This document shows, in pieces, positions 37,516 to 49,515 of a stretch of DNA of 64,000 bases. Both the position numbers and the translations under genes were made by a program. How positions within the stretch are numbered: position 1 is the first letter of the stretch; every line of letters begins with the position of its first letter. This DNA comes from Onchocerca volvulus (taxonomy: Eukaryota; Nematoda; Chromadorea; Rhabditida; Onchocercidae). The notes under the pieces were generated by a model that saw nothing but the letters and a program-made list of their open reading frames with translations, was not told the origin of the DNA and made no database searches. The DNA lies in assembly GCA_000499405.2 (NCBI GenBank), contig HG738139.1:1554170-1618169 (forward strand). Reading direction: 5' to 3'.

Positions 37516-39234
37516 ATTCAACAAATATCATTTAAAAAATTAAATATAAAAAAGAAAGGAATGAAAATTCCAAAATCCTTAATATTTTACTAAAATTCTT
37601 TCAACGATTAATTTTTAATTAATTTCTATAATATTTGTTTAAACTATTGCAAAAAAAATTTTTTTTTTATTCGAAAGAAAAAAAAAAAGGAAATTGAACC
37701 ATATTGATGATAAGGTAAGATAAAAAAAAAAAAAAAAAAAGAATGAGAATTGATTAGATATGGAAATGAGATGAATGAATGAATGAATGAAGACCTCCCG
37801 TAAATGTTCCTTTTCTTTTTTTTTTTTTTGTTTAGAAGGAGAAAGTTTTACATGGAGAAAAGTTAAGGCATAAGCTAATGCTTTTATATCAAATAAATAT
37901 GATATAGGGTACTGTTTCACTAATAAATCCGACACTTGAGCTCCTTTTATCATTTTTCCCTAAATCCCTTGAAAAAAAAAAAAAAAAAGTTATTCTTTCC
38001 TCATCTTTTTTCAACTTCTTTTTTGCACATATTTTAATATAGTATTATTTGGGAATGAATAAATAAATAAACAAATAAATAAATAAATAGTACTGACATA
38101 ACTTTTTTACTAATTGATCTCCCTTTTTTGCAATAATTTGTTATTTTTATAATTTTTCTTATCTATTATAAAATAATTTAATCTTTCGTTTAATGTAACT
38201 TTTTATTAATATTAATTGTATGATTTGATCTTTTTTTGCGACCTTTTTTTTATTAATTACAAAATGATTTTTTTTTTCCTTGTGAATACTTTACTGCTAT
38301 TTTCATTAATTTAATTGGTATTCCAAAAATTTTTTCTGAATTTTTATTACCTTTTAAGGTGAGTTTATTTTATAGAATTTTTACTTCTTCATAATTATGA
38401 ATATATAATGGATAAATATTTGCATACACATCATCTTTAATGTTTGAAAGTTGAATTAAATCAATCATCAAAATATAATCTTCCTCATTTCGATAATAAT
38501 CACATATACTCATTATCATTAACCTTAAATAACATATTATTGCAAAAGGATAAAGAGAAGTATTCTTGAAAGTCTCATTAACTGCTTTCGTTGTATACAA
38601 AATAGAAAGAAGTTGCAAGTTTTAATTATTTACTACAAATAATTGTACTGCATGTTTTTCTCTGCAAATAATGCTATCTTAAAATTTATGCAAGAATTAC
38701 ATTTACTTTTTATCACTAATCTTTTTGAGATTTTCCTTTCTTTTTTTTTTACAATATATTTTCAAACAATGATTTTTTCTCTAAAAAATTAGTAAAATAT
38801 CATTTTTAGCATAATTTAAAAACTATGAATTTTTTCCTTCCTCTTTTCTTCACGTCCTCTCTTTCTTTTTCAAAGATTTTATCTTTGCTGGCTCATTTCT
38901 TCTTTTTAATTTTGTTATTATCATTCCATTTTATATTTATTTATAATCTCACTATTGCATTATCTAAAGTTGTTATTCATTTGCATGCATCTCTGTTAGG
39001 GGTAAAAAGTCATCGTTTAAATATTGAAGTAAGATAATTCGCAATTGATTCTGCGTCTTAGTACATTATAACATAGCTGCTTGTGCGATCAAAATATTCG
39101 CAAGATATGCTTGATTGCGAGATAATTTTTATCTTTATTTATTTACTTTTTTTTGAGAAATAAAAATCCCGATATATTATAATAAGATCGAAATACTGTT
39201 GGATATATGTTGCATAAATTTTGAGAAATCTATA

Positions 39235-39700
39235 TATTAAAAAAAAAAAGCGCAAATGCTCATTGTGGCTTTTGACACAACGTTTCAAGTTTTTCACCGA
39301 TTGCTTTAAAATTTGAATACAACGTTGCATTCAAATAGGCGCATATTTCTATATAGATGAACCTTTTTTTTCTTACTTTTCCGTAAGGACAAACATGTTT
39401 CCCGCCAAAACGCTCGATTGACAGACAAACAAAGTGAGGTTAACTAGTCTTTAATTCACTGCTACATAATAGTCGGCAAATGATCTATATAAATAAAAAT
39501 GTAAGTGATCGTTGTGGCTTTTTACACAATTTTTCAAGTTCTTCACCGATTGATTTGAAATTTTGCCACAACGCTGCATTAAATAGGTGCGTGTTTTTCT
39601 GTAAATATGCTTTTTTTTTTTTAAGCTCTTACCTGTGATGGGTAAAAGTGAGTGAATGGACATTTCTATTTTATAAACTAGCTGCACTGGCTATGCGGAG
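39235..39700 (-). repeat. Tandem pair of the dispersed repeat seen at 2.4-3.1 kb
   Basis: On the minus strand two units each read ...CGCCTATTTGAATGCAACGTTG / CACCTATTTAATGCAGCGTTG, CAAATCAATCGGTGAA-type text, ACTTGAAACGTTGTGTCAAAAG and ATGAGCATTTGCG / ACGATCACTTACATTTTTAT. The peptide shadows RCVKISNQSVKNLK and CVKSHNDHL recur. The outer edge near 39676-39715 has an imperfect hairpin (AGCTGTACCTGG with CCAGTGCAGCT) followed by CTAG. The left unit also shares GTCCTTACGGAAAAGTAAG with the copy at about 2945. Confidence 0.75.
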
Positions 39701-40169
39701 CGTGTCCAGGTACAGCTAATTTAAAATAAAAACATGGAAATAATTTGTGGGGTGAAATTAATATACTCAAAGAAGAAGCATCGAAATGAATCGAATGATG
39801 ATACAATTTAATTGATATTGATAAAGTAAACTTAATCACTTCATTTGACTACCAATCAGTTAAACATGGATTAAATAAAATGAAACAGCTTTATTTCTAA
39901 ATATGTGATTCAAGTAAATAAATAAGATTAAAATGGTTTTACAAGGAAATATAAAATAATGAAATATCAAAATTATGTATTATAATAGAAGTAAAAAAGC
40001 AGTCTATGAAATGGATGTATAATTTAGTAAAAATGCTGACACTATGATTAGTTTGATAAAATGATAAAATTTGTATATCATCAAATTCAAATAAATAGTT
40101 ATTCATAAAGAATATATATGGTAAAATATCGTAATCAATTCATTGTTGGAAATAAAAGTAGTATAGCAT

Positions 40170-40475
40170 GAATAAGTTGTCAAAAGATTATGATAAATAA
40201 AATATAAAATAGTGAATAAATATTAAGAAATCACGATAAGTAAAATATAAAGGAATGAATAAGTTGAAAGATTACGATAAATTCAAACATAAAGGAATGA
40301 ATAAATAATCAGAAGATTACGATAAGTGAAATAGAAAATAATCAATAGATATAAAAGATTACGATAAGCTAAAATATAAAGAAATGGATAAATAGTTAAA
40401 AGTTTACGATAAACTAAATTATAAAGGAATGAATAAATAGTCAAAAAGTTATGATAACTAAAACATAAAGGAATG
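40170..40475. repeat. Minisatellite, 7 degenerate units of 42-45 bp
   Basis: Units start near 40170, 40214, 40257, 40299, 40342, 40386 and 40430. The consensus is GAATAAATAGTCAAAAGATT then ACGATAAGTAAAATATAAAG GAAT. The GATTACGATAA core is the best conserved part. Spacing is regular at 42-44 nt. Confidence 0.85.
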
Positions 40476-41683
40476 TTTAATTCTAAATCAATATATATGT
40501 AGTAACTGTAAATAATATCGTCATATTTTAAGTAAAAATAATTAAAAATTATTTTATCAAATGAAATTCATTATACATGAATGTATGCATGCATATATAA
40601 GGAAATAATCTATTGTTTACTTGATACTTTTGATACGGTTGGATGAAATGGCTGACATTTAAGAAGTCATTACAATGAGTAATTAATGAAGTATGTTTTT
40701 ATGGTTGTAAAGCTCATCTTTAGCACGGATAGTAATACTTTTGACTTTTGCCAAAACAGATGGTTATTGTTTGCATATAATCTTCTCTTCTCTTGATTCC
40801 CTTGTGATTGGCTTCAATTATAAGGTTTATAAATAAACATATATACTACACGGTTCATCATTTTCATCATCACTATAATATTATTGATCTTTGATCTCTT
40901 CATATGAACTTGAGCTAAGCTGCAAAGTGGTTTTTTCTTTGTTGAACAATTTATAACAACATAAAAAAAAATATACATAAATAATCATTTTTAGCGTAAA
41001 TTTTTGGTGCAATAAAATAGCAGAAGAAAACAAAAAAAATGATAAGCACTGTTTTTCGGACGAAAATTTAAATTTTTTTCTTTTAAGTTCTTTTTTTTCA
41101 TTTAAAAATTTTTTTTAAATCAACAAGAGAATATAAAAATAATAAATTACAAAAATTTTATTATTTATCTCAAAAATCTAATGATAAAATCACGAGAATT
41201 AGACGTGAATTTTAGTAAAGCCAAAGTTTATCTATTTAAATTTCTTTCATTTTTGATTATAATAAATAAATTTCGGTCATGTCATTTTTTAATGTATTTA
41301 CTCAATTTAAAAAAAAATTTATCTATTAAATAATTTATTATTATTAAATGAAAATAATAACAAATATTACTTAATTTGAATTAACATATTGAGAAAGGAA
41401 ATGATTGAAGTTTTGTCAAGATAAAAATTTTCTATTATATATGCAAGAAAGAGACGAAAAAAAAAAGATATACATTGGATTTTATTTTAAATAATTAAAT
41501 TATTGTTGCAGCAATATTAATTACTACTTTAGCAATGTTCATTTCATTTGAATGACTAATTTTGATTTCATGCATTTGGTTATTAAAAAAAAAGAAAAAA
41601 AGAAAACGAAAATTAGGCGTAAAATAAGAAAATTTTTCATTTTCTCCTTTCTAATTTCTTTTTTCTTCTTTCTTTTCCTTTTT

Positions 41684-41716
<33 letters not shown>

Positions 41717-42084
41717 AGGATGAAAAGATTTTTGCCGCAAAAAAAAAGACATTCACAGTAATTGGTAAATAATTGATGATTTTGTTGCAGACATTGATTA
41801 TTTGCTTCAATAATATTTGTTAATTTTGCTTTTTCTAAAAAAAAAAGGAATAAAAGAAAAAAAAAAGGTAAAAATAAGAGAGATAAAGGGGGAGGTAAAG
41901 AAAGAAAAAAAATCACTTGTTGAATTTCTAATTTGCGAAAATTCTTTTCTTTCCTTCTTTTTTTTTTGTCATTTTAATACCCACCTATGTTTTAATGAAC
42001 ATAACCTTTATTATTCTTATTAATCCCTATTTATATATTGTTAATTTCTATTGTCCCGAAACGATATTTTACCCTCTTCTCTAT

Positions 42085-42158
42085 ATTACTATGATTTTCG
42101 CTTTTTATCTTTTCGGCTTTCGCAAGCAAAATTGATGAAAAGCGAAAATCATAGTAAT
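42085..42158 (+). other. Perfect 21-bp inverted repeat (hairpin, 32-nt loop)
   Basis: The arm 42085-42105 (ATTACTATGATTTTCGCTTT plus T) is the exact reverse complement of 42138-42158. The loop contains CTTTCGCAAGC. The total length of 74 nt is in the range of a nematode pre-miRNA, but the pairing is perfect, which is less usual for miRNA and also fits a tiny fold-back element. Confidence 0.75.
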
Positions 42159-43319
42159 CAGAGAAATGTTTATAATCCAATTTTACCGCTCAATCATTTT
42201 ATCCACATTTCCGCATTAATTGTTAGTACGGATAAATTCCGGGAATATTTATTGTTTTCGGGATTAATATCTGAAATTCCTATAACGTTAAATGTATAAA
42301 CTTCTTTCTTTCCTTTTCTTTTTTTCTTTTCCGATTATTATTAATAAATTTTTTTTTTTTTTTTTTATTGAAACAAAAATATCTGAAATAATTAATTTCA
42401 AAACTGTTCAAATATTATTTCGTTCAAATTTATAAATGTATATTAATCAAAAGATAGCAACGATTGACTGCATTTATATTATAGAATCTAGTAATATATC
42501 TTTTAAGATTTTCTTCCATTTCCTTTTAATGTTATTATACAAAGTTTAAATTTATATATTATTAATGTAACTTAAATATGGCAATATTTATGTATTAATT
42601 AATGTCAAACGCTTGCAACGTCTATTTTATTGACGTAACGTTTATGCTAAAAAAAATAAATCTACAATGTTATGTGAATTTAGGTCCAAATTACGTGAAC
42701 TTAGTTCAAAATACTAAATGTTTAATGATTAATTTTCGCATTTTTCGTTGTTTCGATCTTGAAAATTTTAGGAAAGTATAAGATGATAACGAAGTTAATT
42801 TGATGTAAATCATTAAATCGGAAATGAGAAACTGATAATTTCGCATCACTAAGCAAATTTTTATTAATAACTTTCGTTGTACTTTTCATCTTCTTCACTT
42901 CTTATTTTTTTTTTCTTTTTTCTATTTCATTTTAAAGATTTTCCTTCCTTCAAATTTTTTTTTTTCAAAAATTCTCCATGCAATATTTTTTTCTAAGTTC
43001 TGCATGAAGGATTTTCTAAACTTTTAATACTCAATACTTGCAAAAGCCATAATTAATCGTTCTGAAAGAAATTAAAGTGCTTATTTGAGTTTTTTTAAAT
43101 TTTTCTTCTTTATTTCGCTTTTCCTTATGTAAGTGATAAAAAAGAAATTTTCAAAATTTCAGAAAAGAAGGATTTAAATTTGATGCAACATAACATTTAG
43201 AAGTTGATTTTCTCGTTGTCGTCAGAATTTTACTTTCCATTTTTATCTATCTTTTTCCCTTTCTTTTTCAATTTTTCATTACTGTAATATTTTCTGCATA
43301 ACTTTTAAGCAGAAGAAGC

Positions 43320-43650
43320 TTGTCATATTTATTATAATAAAAATAAATAAACAAAATAAATCATTTTTCGGAGTGCTAACTAAAAAAATTAAAGAGAGAA
43401 AAAAAGCAAATTTCATGATAAAATAAAGAAATAAGCTAAAAATGGTTTTTTATATTTATTACAGTAAATAACAAAGAAATAAATAAATACATAAACAAAT
43501 AATTTTTGCATTAGTAATCAAGGAAAGAAGAATTTTTCTTCTTTTTAAAAAAAAAGAACAAAATTAATTGTAATAAAAGAAGTAAATGAATTTTAGTGTT
43601 CTCTATAGTAAATAAATAAATAAATAAAAGACAATTTTTTGCAATAAAAA
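43320..43650. repeat. Degenerate tandem duplication, about 3 units of 125-145 bp
   Basis: ATATTTATTATAATAAAAATA, ATATTTATTACAGTAAATAA and CTATAGTAAATAAATAAATA blocks at about 43326, 43452 and 43600 are each followed by AAATAAA(T)CAnTTTTT and a purine-rich AAAGAAnAAAAA end. Confidence 0.55.
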
Positions 43651-44254
43651 AAGATTTTTCGTCTTTTTTCTTTTTTTTTTTTTTGAAAGCAAAATCAAAT
43701 CAGCAAGGTTCAAATTTAATGAAATTTCATAGCAGTAATTTTGAATTTTGGTTTTATTTAATTTTACAGACATTAAACATTTCTTTTTTCCTTTTCGCAC
43801 TGTATAATTACAGTATATATGGAATCTGAAAATCCAAAAAGTTTGATCACTTGAAATAATGATTTTATTAGAAGAACATAATCGAAAAACCGAATATTAT
43901 GAGAAATCAAATATTATCATTTACTGATTTGATTTTAACATTTTAATCAATTAAAAGTTGATATTATTTCTAAAATAGAAAAATTATCTATAGTACTGAT
44001 TAACTGATGTTAGTAATAGGAATATTGATTCAGCATATTTGTATCATTTGTGCAAACATTTCACATTTTTATGCAATCATTTAGCCTATATTAATTCCTG
44101 CATTTGCATGCAAGAAATTTGCATTCTGTGCATGCCAGCAGTATTTTTATACTACATGATATTGCAGTATGCATGTTATTATTATTACTGTAAATTATAC
44201 AAGAACTCAGGATTACATTTTCTTGTTCTACCAAATATTTTCTCGCAATTATTC

Positions 44255-44460
44255 AAACAAGAATTTAATTAGATTCCTAATTAATAGTAATATTCGAAAT
44301 TTTTTTTTCAAATTAAGAAAATTGATAAACTTTGAAATGAAAATTCAAAATATATCAATGAACATTTAATTAGACTGCTAATACTAATAATAATGTCCAA
44401 AATTTATTTTCTAAATTAAGAAAAGGGACAAACTTTAAAATGGCAATTTAAAATATTTGT
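44255..44460. repeat. Degenerate tandem duplication, 2 units of about 103 bp
   Basis: GAATTTAATTAGATTCCTAA / ACATTTAATTAGACTGCTAA, then AATATTCGAAATTT / AATGTCCAAAATTT, AAATTAAGAAAATTGATAAA / AAATTAAGAAAAGGGACAAA, CTTTGAAATG / CTTTAAAATG, CAAAATAT / TAAAATAT. Clear ordered similarity. Confidence 0.75.
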
Positions 44461-45749
44461 TGCTTTTCAAAGGAATATTCAATACTTTAAAATTGTTCCA
44501 TGCGAATAATTCATGAAGTTACTGCTAAAAATGTTCGTATTTTCAATTATAAATTATGAATGTTAGTATAGAAGTTTGGATTTGCGTAAAACCATTTGAT
44601 TAGCAATATTTACAATTGCCATTCTTGAGAGAAATTAAAATCGATTGGTTAGTTATTTTTTTAGTTTATCTCGAGATATTTTAAAACTTTTGATGAATTT
44701 TCGCAGCTTAAATTTTCTTAATTCTTCAATTTTGGCAATTATTGAAAATTTTCTAAAAACAAAAAAAAATCCATTCCTATCATATTGTTTCCGTTTTTTA
44801 ACCTTAATAAAACTTAAAGATAAATTTTAATATTATTAAATATTTATAAGACAATAATCAGATTTCACCGAATTTTCATCTTTTTATCATTTCAATTTTT
44901 TCTCTCTTCAGACAAGATTAAATCAAACGAGAAAAAAAAGGAATGAAATGTAAGTAATTTAAGTTTTTTTTTTGTTTTTTTCAAATCCAAAAATTTATCT
45001 AGAAAGAAAAATTTATAAAGGGAGAAAGAAGGAGAGAGAGAGAGAGAAGGAGAAGAAATTGAAAAGGTTAGAATGCAAGATTACGCATAAAATTCAAATA
45101 AGTAATGAAACAATAATCGAAATTGCTTCATCGCTTACTTTAGCCAAAAGGCTCATTTTTCGATCATTTTAGTTTTTAATTCTTTTATGGCTGAATAAAT
45201 GAACATAAATTTAATAAAAAATTCATTTTTCGTAGCAACAAAAACAGACATCACATTCTCGATTATTATCATTTTCTTCTCTTCCATTTTTCGTTTACGC
45301 CTTTTTGGCTCTATCATAAGATGATGAATAATTGAGAAAGATTTTCCCTCTCTCTCCCTCTCTTTCCCTTCTTCATAAAGTTTATTAATATTATTATCAA
45401 ATTTAACGTTTTGTTATCCTTCACTGATGAAAGTATTAGAAAGACGAGAAAAGAATAAAAGCAAAATATGTCGAATATTCTGTATATTTTTTGAAATGTT
45501 AGTAATAAATGAGAAATCCTTAATATATTTATTTTTGCATCTTATTTCATTTTTGTTAATCATTATTATCAGTATTATTATAATCATTATTACAAAATTT
45601 TGCTCTTTTGTATTGTTTTTTTTATAAATTATCTTAAAAATAACTTGATAACTTATATAAATAGGCATGTATAGAAAATATGACAAAGAGCGAAATAATT
45701 TTAAAACATTTTGTAATATTATTAATTAATTTGTGAAAATAATAAAAAA

Positions 45750-46020
45750 AAGGAGAACAAAGTTTATGAGAGTTTATAATAATGATTATAATAATACTGA
45801 TAAGAATGATCTTAAAAATTCACTGACAATATAAGAGAACGATTTGAGGAAGAAGAGAACAAAATTTTCGAAACTTTATGACAATAATGATAATAATACT
45901 GATAGCAATGATATAAAAAATTTACTGATAATACAAGAAAAGATATGGGAAAAAAGAAAAAATTCTCAAAAACTTTAAGATAACAACAATAATAAGACTG
46001 ATAAGAATGATATGAGAAAT
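45750..46020. repeat. Degenerate tandem duplication, 3 units of about 102 bp
   Basis: Each unit has GAACAAAnTTT(TC)GA-type text, ACTTTATGACAATAATGATA / GATTATAATAATACTGATA, ACTGATAAGAATGATnTnAAA, TTnACTGAnAATAnAAGA and a purine-rich end. Units start near 45751, 45857 and 45958; the last is shorter. Confidence 0.7.
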
Positions 46021-46449
46021 TAAGGAAAAATTCTAGTGAATGTTATCTTCGCAATTTTTTTTTCCATTTTTATTTTTAGAAGAGAAAAAAGAAAAAAAGA
46101 AAGCGAAAAGTGATGGTAAAAGTTAATCATTTTCTTCTTTTTTCTCTTTAACTTCGCAATTATATAATCGTAGAAAATTAATTGTTAGAGCATAATTAGT
46201 CATCTTTTTTTTTATTATTATTTGTCTTTACCTAATAAATGAGTTATCATTATTTATAATAATTAAATTTCAATGATGAAATGATATATCATTTATTGAT
46301 TAGTTAATATTTTTATCAATATTATTAGTATCGTAAATAATTTTAATCAAAACAAAAATTTTTTTTTCATCATTTTAAACAATAATAAGTAGGATATATA
46401 GTACATACAACTGTTTAAAAAAAATTTTCAATCTATTTAACGGATATCT

Positions 46450-46800
46450 TTCTATTTATCGAACTTTTTTCTACAAAAAAAAAAAAAAAAATTTCGCTAA
46501 ATTATTCAGATTTAAAAAACTTTTAAATTTCAATTTCTTTTTTTTTTTTGTTCTTTCATTTTATTAAAAAAAATTTTTTTTTAACTATAAGTAGGAGAAA
46601 AAAGCTTCTTTTTTTTTTTTTTTTTTTATTTAATTCTATTATTGAAAATAACATACAATTTAAAGCATATCATCTTCTTTATCGAACTCTTTTTTCTTTT
46701 CAACAAAAAAAAAGTTTGATAAATTATTCAAATTTAAAACTTTTAAATTTCAAATTCTTTTTTTGTTTTTCTTTTTATTATGAAAAAAAAATTTTTTTTT
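46450..46800. repeat. Direct duplication of about 125 bp, 225 bp apart
   Basis: TTATCGAACTTTTTTCT / TTATCGAACTCTTTTTTCT, then poly-A, TAAATTATTCAGATTTAAAA / TAAATTATTCAAATTTAAAA, CTTTTAAATTTCAATTCTTT / CTTTTAAATTTCAAATTCTT, and a TTATTA-AAAAAA-TTTTTT end. Confidence 0.75.
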
Positions 46801-48960
46801 TTGTTTTTTAATATAAATATTTTTTTTTTTTTTTTTTTTTGTTCAAATGATTTATTATTACTAATAATATGATAGAAAAAGGTTTTGTTTGTACAATAAA
46901 TAGTTATTGTATTATATTGGCATATACTATAATAACAGAAATCATTTCTCATCTTTATCTGTTAATATTTCTGTTAAAATCAAACATGGAAATTTGGTAA
47001 AAAAAAAAAAAGCTTGAAAAAAAAAATGATAGCATTAGAATGCTTTCATCCAATCATTTATTTACTTAAGGAACAAAAGGATCCAATTTAATGCTCGAAT
47101 TTTCTTTTTTTTTGTTCACCCTTTTCTCCCTCCTCTCTTCCAATCAATCCCTTTCTTTTCTAAAAACGCGAATTTATGATTCAAAATTATTTTGCTTACG
47201 GTATACAAAGCTTTCTCATCCATCGAAGCTGTTAAAACATCAACCTAAGAGCGGTTTAGTTTATTTGCTACGATAAAACCATTGAGATGATATTAGTTAG
47301 TAAATTGATCTAGACATTTCTCTGATCTTCCATTTGTTATTATTTGTATGTTCTTTTATTTGATTTAAAAATAAATTTAGTATTAAAAAAAAAAGAAAAG
47401 GAAGTTTTATCAAAAATTATTTATTAATTAAATACATATTTTTTCTTTTTCATTTATCTTTCTCTTTTTTTTTTGAATATAATTTATTTCATTAATTACT
47501 GATATTTTTTTGTTAGACGAGGGTATTTCATAGCGCGCTATTGGAGAATGTTAATAATTTATTTGGTATTTTTGGCCTTTCCTTCTTTTAATTTATCAAT
47601 TATATTTGATGAAACAAATTGCCATATTTATATGTGACAATATTGAGACAAAAAAATTGGTATTTTAGTGAAATTATCATTTTTATCAGTGAAATTAATC
47701 GAAATTATCATTTTTATCAGGAAAATTAACTTGTCCCATTTCTAATATCTTAGGTTTTTTTCTTTTCTATAGCATAATTACTTTCTTTAATTTTCCAAAC
47801 AAAATTCCATCATATTATCATTATCAAACTATTCCATTGAATCAATGTTCATCTCTTCAGTAAATGATTTCAGATTATATTTCTTATGATTCATTTATAA
47901 CTACAGAATTATATATATACATTTATAATTCTTTATCCATAATTACCCAATTATATTCTTTCATATAACAAAATCGACGATCAATACTACATCATATTAA
48001 GGTTACTTAATTTCAGATTACGGTAAAACCGGAATAAAATATCAAATCAAAGGAAAGAGTTATGAAGACTATCTATCCTCTTAAGTGGAGTTATGAAAAA
48101 AAAAAAAAATCGGATAAAAAACGATAGGAAAAAATCAGTAACTGATGAAATCTTATATAAAAAAAAAGAATTCCAGTTTTGGTATTTTTTTTTTTTTCAA
48201 AGATACCATTGTTAGCGATAATCATAATATGATAATAACTCCAAATATTCCAACTAATTCATTTTAATAATCATTTTTTCCTTATTTTTTCCTCTTTCTT
48301 TTTTTCTTTCTCTCTTTCCCTTTTTACATTTACTCTTTTTATATTGTAAATTGATATGAAATGAAATAAATTCATAGATAAGCAGAAATTAAAATTTGAA
48401 AATAGAACTGGTTGAAGACTTATGGTGATTGAAATTTCAAAATTGGCATAATGATAGAGGATCTACCAATTTTTTTGGTAAAAGTATTTGTAAATTTATT
48501 GAAATGGAAGAAATAGCCGAAAATGAGACTTTTGAAAACTTTCAAAAAAAAGCCTTCAATTTTCCAAAATAAAATTTTAAATAATAGATATTAATAAGTT
48601 TATCATATACGATTCATCACTTATCTTGAAAGATAGTTCTAAAAAAGTTTCATTGGACAAAGTATGCATCCAAAATTATTAATTAAACTAAGTGAACAAA
48701 TATTTCTTAATCTGAAAAAAAAATCCTGATTTTTTAAAAATATCGATTCATAAAATTAATTAATAATTAGAACAATGATGAAACGCATCAATAACTTCAA
48801 CTTAATCATTGATTAATAATTTCAATTTAAATCAGAAAGATAAAAAAAGGAAAAGAATAATCAGAAATTACCTTCTTTTTCCATCAATTACATCAATCTT
48901 TAATTAATTACATCAATTAAGAAATCGGAAAATTATAAGATTAATGTTGCTTTAATTGTT
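46801..48960. other. AT-rich region, no gene seen
   Basis: Poly-T and poly-A runs and a short direct duplication TGAAATTATCATTTTTATCA / CGAAATTATCATTTTTATCA at about 47670-47720. No protein-like frame or RNA gene was recognised. Confidence 0.5.
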
Positions 48961-48975
48961 TTCTTTTATGATAAA

Positions 48976-49515
48976 ATGTCCTTAAACAAACATGTCAAGC
49001 GACCATATAGTAAAAGCTGGGCTCCAATGCCAAATACTGGAACAATATCATTTGCTGTGCTAATTACTTTTAAAAACAAGTACTTACACAGTTATGTGTT
49101 ATGGACTAGGAAAACAGAATCCCAGTTTACTGGTCATAGTATATGTCATACAATAATACTTATTCCGACTTTAATTACTATACAAATAATCTTTGGCCTT
49201 TTTGTTGTAGGATTAAATGCTGGCCTAATTTACAATATTTTTCCATTAATGGATGGAAAAATCGTTCCAGAAAACTTACTTTCCTTGCAGCCAACACCTG
49301 GCTCAATGTCTTTGAGCCAGTGTAATTTATATACGGAGCATTAACATTGCTAATATTAGTTCTAACAATAAAAAATATGTTATGCTATTTTTCGCTATCA
49401 TTCAGATGATTTTAGGGATAATCACTTTGTTGTCTTACATACCAATAACCGTTACTGTAACATTAAGGACATTCTCAGTTTACACCAAATTCAAGAGGTT
49501 ACAATAATTGGGATT
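48976..49515 (+). pseudogene. ctaA: Heme A synthase (CtaA/COX15) pseudogene of alphaproteobacterial type
   Basis: An open stretch of 122 codons (48976-49344) contains TIQIIFGLFVVGLNAGLIYN and FPLMDGKIVPENLL. The homology then changes frame: ANTWLNVFEPV, a TAA (49322), FIYG; then IQMILGIITLLSYIPI and, after another shift, SLHQI near 49480. This is the order of the C-terminal half of CtaA/COX15 (AGLxAGLIYNxFPLMDG, FENxxxVQFxHR, LGISTLLxYVP, HQ). The VQFxHR heme-ligand histidine is replaced by tyrosine, and there are about three frameshifts and one stop, so it is dead. FPLMDG followed by IxPE is typical of alphaproteobacterial CtaA; animal COX15 has FPKMG or FPKFA followed by WxPED. This favours transfer from Wolbachia over a retrocopy of nuclear COX15. 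The first ~15 codons do not show clear homology. Confidence 0.75.

Noticed and set aside
37639..37953. Minus-strand frame starting MIKGAQVSDLLVKQYPISYL
   Set aside because: The first 40 residues look protein-like, but the rest is Lys and Phe homopolymer translation and no family could be named.
38370..38618. 82-codon minus-strand frame with mixed composition
   Set aside because: At the estimated stop-codon frequency a few frames of this length are expected by chance in 40 kb; no family is recognised.
40170..40475. CRISPR-like regular repeats
   Set aside because: The units abut with no unique spacers and the host is a eukaryote; this is a minisatellite.
42051..42299. 82-codon frame over the hairpin at 42.1 kb
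   Set aside because: It runs through both arms of the perfect inverted repeat, so the protein text is a product of the hairpin and spacer; no family is recognised.
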